From assembly GCA_964486215.1 (NCBI GenBank), contig CAZALI010000013.1, positions 1 to 35,888 of the forward strand: a stretch of DNA of 35,888 bases, written 5' to 3'. The position numbers were made by a program, and so were the translations under genes. The DNA is from RUG343 sp964486215 (GTDB lineage Bacteria; Bacillota_I; Bacilli_A; RF39; UBA660). Within the stretch, counting starts at the first letter, position 1, and each line of letters opens with the position of its first letter. The notes under the pieces are model-generated. The model ran no database searches. It had not been told where the DNA came from and saw nothing but the letters and a program-made list of their open reading frames with translations. This document shows positions 33,018 to 35,888 of this stretch, in pieces.

Positions 33018-33359
33018 ATGGGAGACTTTGATAAAGTTAAAGATCAAGCTATTGATTATCTAAAAGATCAAGCAGGAGATAAGGTACAAGACTATTTGAA
33101 GGATAAAAAGAAAAAGACTAAGAGTAGTCAAGGTAAGATGGCAATTGATTTAATATCTGGATTTGTAGATGACTTAACTGATGATAAGAAAAAGAAGAAA
33201 AAGAGTAGTAAGAAGAAATCTAAATCTACTTCTACTTCTACTATTGATATGCTTACTGATTTAGTTAAGAATACTTCTAATACTAAAACTACTAAGAAGA
33301 AAGTATCTAAGACTAGTACTGAAGGTGGAGTAAAAGTTATTAAAACTAATAAAAAATAA
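33018..33359 (+). CDS. Small lysine-rich protein ending the operon
   Basis: 113 residues, not recognised. An acidic/basic helical start (DKVKDQAIDYLKDQAGDKVQ), a hydrophobic helix (KMAIDLISGFVDDLTDD), a Lys/Ser tract and a second short helix (STIDMLTDLVKNT) between basic low-complexity linkers. The two helix motifs (IDLISGFVDDL and IDMLTDLVKN) look alike and may each bind the same partner. No membrane segment. AGGAGGT is strong and 14 bases separate it from the ATPase gene, so it is truly expressed with it. Nucleic-acid or acidic-membrane binding is conceivable. Confidence 0.7.
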   Translation: MGDFDKVKDQAIDYLKDQAGDKVQDYLKDKKKKTKSSQGKMAIDLISGFVDDLTDDKKKKKKSSKKKSKSTSTSTIDMLTDLVKNTSNTKTTKKKVSKTSTEGGVKVIKTNKK

Positions 33360-33364
33360 TTGTT

Positions 33365-33389
33365 AAAGAACTGTATAGTTCTTTTTTTT
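33365..33389 (+). terminator. Terminator of the six-gene operon
   Basis: AAAGAACT (33365-33372) pairs with AGTTCTTT (33377-33384) around GTAT, then a T-run. Confidence 0.8.
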
Positions 33390-33401
33390 AGTATTAATAT
33401 T

Positions 33402-33410
33402 TGATATGAT
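33402..33410 (+). promoter_or_regulatory. Extended -10 of the ComEC-like hydrolase operon
   Basis: TGATATGAT lies 17 bases before the start at 33428. Confidence 0.45.
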
Positions 33411-33427
33411 TAATATGAGATGATTGT

Positions 33428-34321
33428 ATGAAACGTAGAGTTAAGAAAAAACTTATTACTTTACTTATATTATTAATATTACTTTTTGTTTCATGGTATT
33501 TAGAAAACTATAATAATAAAAAGAATGAAATAAATAAGAGAGTAAATGTACCTACTAATAGTAATCTAACTATTTATTATTTAGATGTAGGACAAGCAGA
33601 TTCTATATTACTTAGTGATAATGGTCATTATATGTTAATAGATGCTGGTAATGAAGCTGATGGTTATAAGTTAGTTAATTTCTTTAAAACTTTAGGTATT
33701 AAGAGTTTTGATTATGTTATTGGTACTCATGGTCATGAAGATCATATAGGTGGTATGGATAAAATTATAGATAATTTTAATATTAAACATTATTATATGC
33801 CTAATGTTTTAGTTAGTAGTAAGAATTTTGAAGAAGTATTAGATTCTCTTAATAGAAAGAGAATAAAATTAGAAACACCTAATATTAATCAAGAATTTTC
33901 TTTATCTAATACTAAGTGTAAGATACTTTATATAGGAAATGATAATGAAGATATTAATAGTAATTCTATTATTAATAGATGTGTTTACTATAATACTAGT
34001 TTTATATTTACTGGAGATGCGACTAATGCTTGTGAGAAAAAAATACTTGATCAGGATATAAAAAGTGATGTATTAAAACTAGGACATCATGGTTCACAAT
34101 ATTCTTCATCTAATGAGTTCTTACAGAAAGTACAACCTAAATATGGAATTATATCTGTAGGAAGAGATAATATCTATGGACATCCTAAGAAAGTTACAAT
34201 GAATAAAATGAGATATTATAATATAGAAGTTTATCGTACTGATTTAAATGGAACTATTGTAGTTAATAGTGATGGTAATAATATTAAGATTAGTACTATG
34301 GAGAGTGATGTTAATGGATAA
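33428..34321 (+). CDS. Membrane-anchored metallo-beta-lactamase hydrolase, ComEC C-terminal type
   Basis: 297 residues. N-terminal anchor (about 8-24), then a metallo-beta-lactamase domain with all metal ligands: HGHEDH (101-106), Asp197 in FTGDAT and GHHGS (219-223). YYLDVGQADSILL is the hallmark beginning of ComEC/Rec2 C-terminal domains. The channel part of ComEC is absent, so this is a stand-alone exported hydrolase, perhaps a nuclease or phosphodiesterase. It is followed by DUF3006, a frequent partner, overlapping by 8 bases. Confidence 0.9.
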   Translation: MKRRVKKKLITLLILLILLFVSWYLENYNNKKNEINKRVNVPTNSNLTIYYLDVGQADSILLSDNGHYMLIDAGNEADGYKLVNFFKTLGIKSFDYVIGTHGHEDHIGGMDKIIDNFNIKHYYMPNVLVSSKNFEEVLDSLNRKRIKLETPNINQEFSLSNTKCKILYIGNDNEDINSNSIINRCVYYNTSFIFTGDATNACEKKILDQDIKSDVLKLGHHGSQYSSSNEFLQKVQPKYGIISVGRDNIYGHPKKVTMNKMRYYNIEVYRTDLNGTIVVNSDGNNIKISTMESDVNG

Positions 34322-34535
34322 ATATTTTTATGTAGATAGTATATGTGATAATATTGTTAGACTTGAAAATATTAATGATGGTAGTGTTATAGAAGTATAT
34401 AGTTTTATATTACCTAGTGTTAGTGTTGGTAATATATTAGGTTTAAATAATGGAGTATTTTATAAAGATGATAATTATAAAATGAGTAGAGAAGAATTAT
34501 TAAGAATAAAACTTAGACAAGCTCAAAATAATTAG
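34314..34535 (+). CDS. DUF3006 family protein
   Basis: 73 residues, family length. YFYVDSICDNIVRLENINDG is the DUF3006 beginning (a small beta barrel), followed by GNILGLNNGVFYKD and a helix with RIKLRQAQ. The ORF could begin at 34269, but those residues overlap the upstream gene and are unlike the family; GGAG lies before 34314. DUF3006 is repeatedly found beside ComEC-like hydrolases. Role unknown. Confidence 0.85.
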   Translation: MDKYFYVDSICDNIVRLENINDGSVIEVYSFILPSVSVGNILGLNNGVFYKDDNYKMSREELLRIKLRQAQNN

Positions 34536-34543
34536 GAGATATT

Positions 34544-35728
34544 ATGGAAGTAGTAATAGAGAGATTAGATGATTTTGGTAGAGGAATTGCTTATATAGAT
34601 GATAAAATATGCTTTGTAGAAAATGCTTTAGTAGGAGAAAAAGTAGATATTAAAATAATAAGTGAACATTCTAAATTCTTAGAAGCTAAAGTATTAAAGT
34701 ACATTGATAAATCTCAAGATAGAATAGAGGTAAAATGTCCTTATTACGATATATGTGGTGGTTGTAATTTATGTCATTTAAAGTACAAAGAAGAGAATAA
34801 ATTTAAATTAGAGAAAGTAAAAAATGTTTTTAAGAAATTTAGTAATATAGATATAGATATTACTGATATTAAATCTAGTAATGAATATAATTATCGTAAT
34901 AAAATAATATTACATGGTGATAATAAGTCATTAGGATTATATAGTAATAAAACACATAATATAGTGGATATTAAGAGCTGTTTACTATGTAGTAGTACAA
35001 TTAATCAAATTATAAAGAAAATACGTAAAATAGGCATTTCTGGTATTAAAAATGTATTAATTAGAGTTAGTAATGATGATAAGAATAGTATTTTAAATAT
35101 ATCAGGAGATATAGATATTAATAAATATAACAATATTAGTAATGTTCTAATATATAATGGTAAATTAATTAGTAATGATTCTTCTATAATTAGTAATATT
35201 GGAGAAAAAAAGTATTATTTAAGTACTAATAGTTTCTTTCAAGTAAATAGGTTATTAGTAGATGATTTATATAAAGAAGTTAAAGATAATATTATTGGTA
35301 CTAAGATATTAGATTTATATTGTGGTACTGGTAGTATAGGTATTTATATTGATAGTAATAATATTACTGGTATAGACAATAATACAAGTAATATACATGA
35401 TGCGAATAGAAATTTAGAATTAAATAATATTTCTGGAGAATTCTATCTAGCAGATGTAGAAGATATAATAGATAGATTTGATAATTTTGATACTGTAATA
35501 GTTGATCCACCAAGGAGTGGATTAGATAAAGAAACCATTTCTAATTTAATGAGAATTAATAGTAAAAGAATAATATATGTATCATGTGAGCCAATTACTT
35601 TAGTAAGAGACTTGGCTCTAATGACTGATAAGTATGAAGTGTCTAAAGTAAAAGTGTTTAATATGTTTCCGAGGACTTATCATTGTGAAAGTGTTACGAT
35701 ACTATGTCGTAAAACTATTGAAAAATAA
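34544..35728 (+). CDS. rlmD: 23S rRNA (uracil-C5) methyltransferase, RlmD/RlmCD type
   Basis: 394 residues. N-terminal TRAM domain (1 to about 55), then iron-sulfur cysteines Cys65, Cys71 and Cys74 (CPYYDICGGC) with Cys146 in DIKSCLLC as the fourth. The Rossmann methyltransferase shows DLYCGTGSIGI (257-267), the DPPRSGL motif (321-327), the nucleophile Cys348 in YVSCEP and Glu382 in YHCESV as base. It methylates uracil in 23S rRNA; which of U747 and U1939 cannot be told, as some Firmicutes have one enzyme for both. The tRNA enzyme TrmA lacks the cluster. It follows DUF3006 after eight bases. Confidence 0.92.
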   Translation: MEVVIERLDDFGRGIAYIDDKICFVENALVGEKVDIKIISEHSKFLEAKVLKYIDKSQDRIEVKCPYYDICGGCNLCHLKYKEENKFKLEKVKNVFKKFSNIDIDITDIKSSNEYNYRNKIILHGDNKSLGLYSNKTHNIVDIKSCLLCSSTINQIIKKIRKIGISGIKNVLIRVSNDDKNSILNISGDIDINKYNNISNVLIYNGKLISNDSSIISNIGEKKYYLSTNSFFQVNRLLVDDLYKEVKDNIIGTKILDLYCGTGSIGIYIDSNNITGIDNNTSNIHDANRNLELNNISGEFYLADVEDIIDRFDNFDTVIVDPPRSGLDKETISNLMRINSKRIIYVSCEPITLVRDLALMTDKYEVSKVKVFNMFPRTYHCESVTILCRKTIEK

Positions 35729-35770
35729 GGAAAAATGTATTTTTAGAAAATAATTATAATTCCTTTTTTT
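35727..35770 (+). terminator. Possible terminator after rlmD
   Basis: AAGGAA (35727-35732) can pair with TTCCTT (35760-35765) around a long A+T-rich loop that holds a smaller A/T hairpin, and a run of T follows. The structure is weak. Confidence 0.4.
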
Positions 35771-35804
35771 AGTAATATTACGAGCAAAATAATTCAAAAA
35801 TTTG

Positions 35805-35813
35805 TGTTATAAT
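35805..35813 (+). promoter_or_regulatory. Extended -10 of the last gene
   Basis: TGTTATAAT, 19 bases before the ATG at 35833, with GGAGTTGAT in between. Confidence 0.55.
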
Positions 35814-35832
35814 AATCATTGGAGTTGATAAA

Positions 35833-35888
35833 ATGGAAAAAGTATTTAAAAAACATGAAACATTAATTACAATAGCATTAATTATTAT
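35833..35888 (+). CDS. Start of a probable membrane protein (3' end outside window)
   Basis: Only 18 codons are visible: MEKVFKKHETLITIALII. A short basic start and then a hydrophobic stretch suggest a first membrane helix. GGAG is well placed eight bases before the ATG and the promoter is a perfect extended -10 box. The family cannot be named from this much. Confidence 0.6.
   Translation, partial: MEKVFKKHETLITIALII

Noticed and set aside
26783..33359. ABC uptake operon
   Set aside because: No permease or transporter ATPase is present; the only ATPase is an AAA+ protein with CbbX/SpoVK features.

Overview
The window is strongly A+T-rich, densely packed bacterial chromosome with Firmicutes/Bacilli-type housekeeping genes: endonuclease-type mutL next to miaA, a J2-like RNase J, tdk, DQHA-motif MutL, LemA with a DUF2207 partner, sortase-type tails and elongator tRNA-Met of the Bacillus type. 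TGA is used as a stop (tdk, the genes ending at 12163, 12657 and 22702) and AGG encodes the conserved Arg of the MutL GFRGEAL motif, so the standard bacterial code applies. The best guess is an uncultured gut-type member of the Bacilli (RF39/Erysipelotrichia-like); this is inferred from gene content and style only. Most transcription units have very short leaders, with an extended -10 box (TGnTATAAT) about 15-30 bases before the start codon, and end in A-stem/T-tract hairpins that often contain the stop codon.

Layout. 1-2776 (+): tail of an unidentified gene, mutL, miaA. 2786-5867 (-): transglutaminase-like protein, rpsT, an unknown protein, and a yidD/ZnuA-like lipoprotein pair. 5958-9309 (+): rnc, an unknown lipoprotein, RNase J2-like protein, tRNA-Arg(CCT). 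9355-10890 (-): a surface protein with a pilin-type isopeptide domain, BspA-like repeats and an NPKT sorting tail. 11025-17898 (+): tdk, two small related membrane proteins, a broken sortase-anchored surface protein, a Pro/Glu-rich membrane protein, lemA with DUF2207, and a rhomboid protease. 17912-18193 (-): a small unknown. 18299-26735 (+): tRNA-Met(CAT), an E2-like acyltransferase-fold protein with an HExxH metallopeptidase, asnS, an alpha/beta hydrolase with DUF1003 and a lipoprotein, tRNA-Arg(CCG), mnmA, a CPWC thioredoxin-fold protein, a Big_2 protein and DUF4186. 26795-33359 (+): a six-gene operon. 33428-35728 (+): a ComEC-like metallo-beta-lactamase hydrolase, DUF3006 and rlmD-like methyltransferase. 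The window ends inside a new membrane protein gene.

The most interesting region is the six-gene operon. It encodes a membrane-tethered solute-binding-like domain fused to a von Willebrand A domain with an intact MIDAS, an XpaC-family protein, a second tethered solute-binding-like protein, a TelA-family protein, a CbbX/SpoVK-type AAA+ ATPase with what looks like a degenerate extra AAA domain in front, and a small lysine-rich protein. It has its own promoter and terminator and contains no ABC permease or transporter ATPase, so it does not look like an import system. It resembles TelA/XpaC/vWA stress-type gene sets, but its function cannot be read from the sequence.

Other points of note: a ZnuA-like lipoprotein that has lost all three metal-binding histidines, a probable ATT start codon, two probable leaderless genes (yidD and rhomboid), and a frameshifted sortase substrate remnant. 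No stretch longer than about 300 bases lacks a gene, and no CRISPR array, insertion sequence, prophage or riboswitch was seen.
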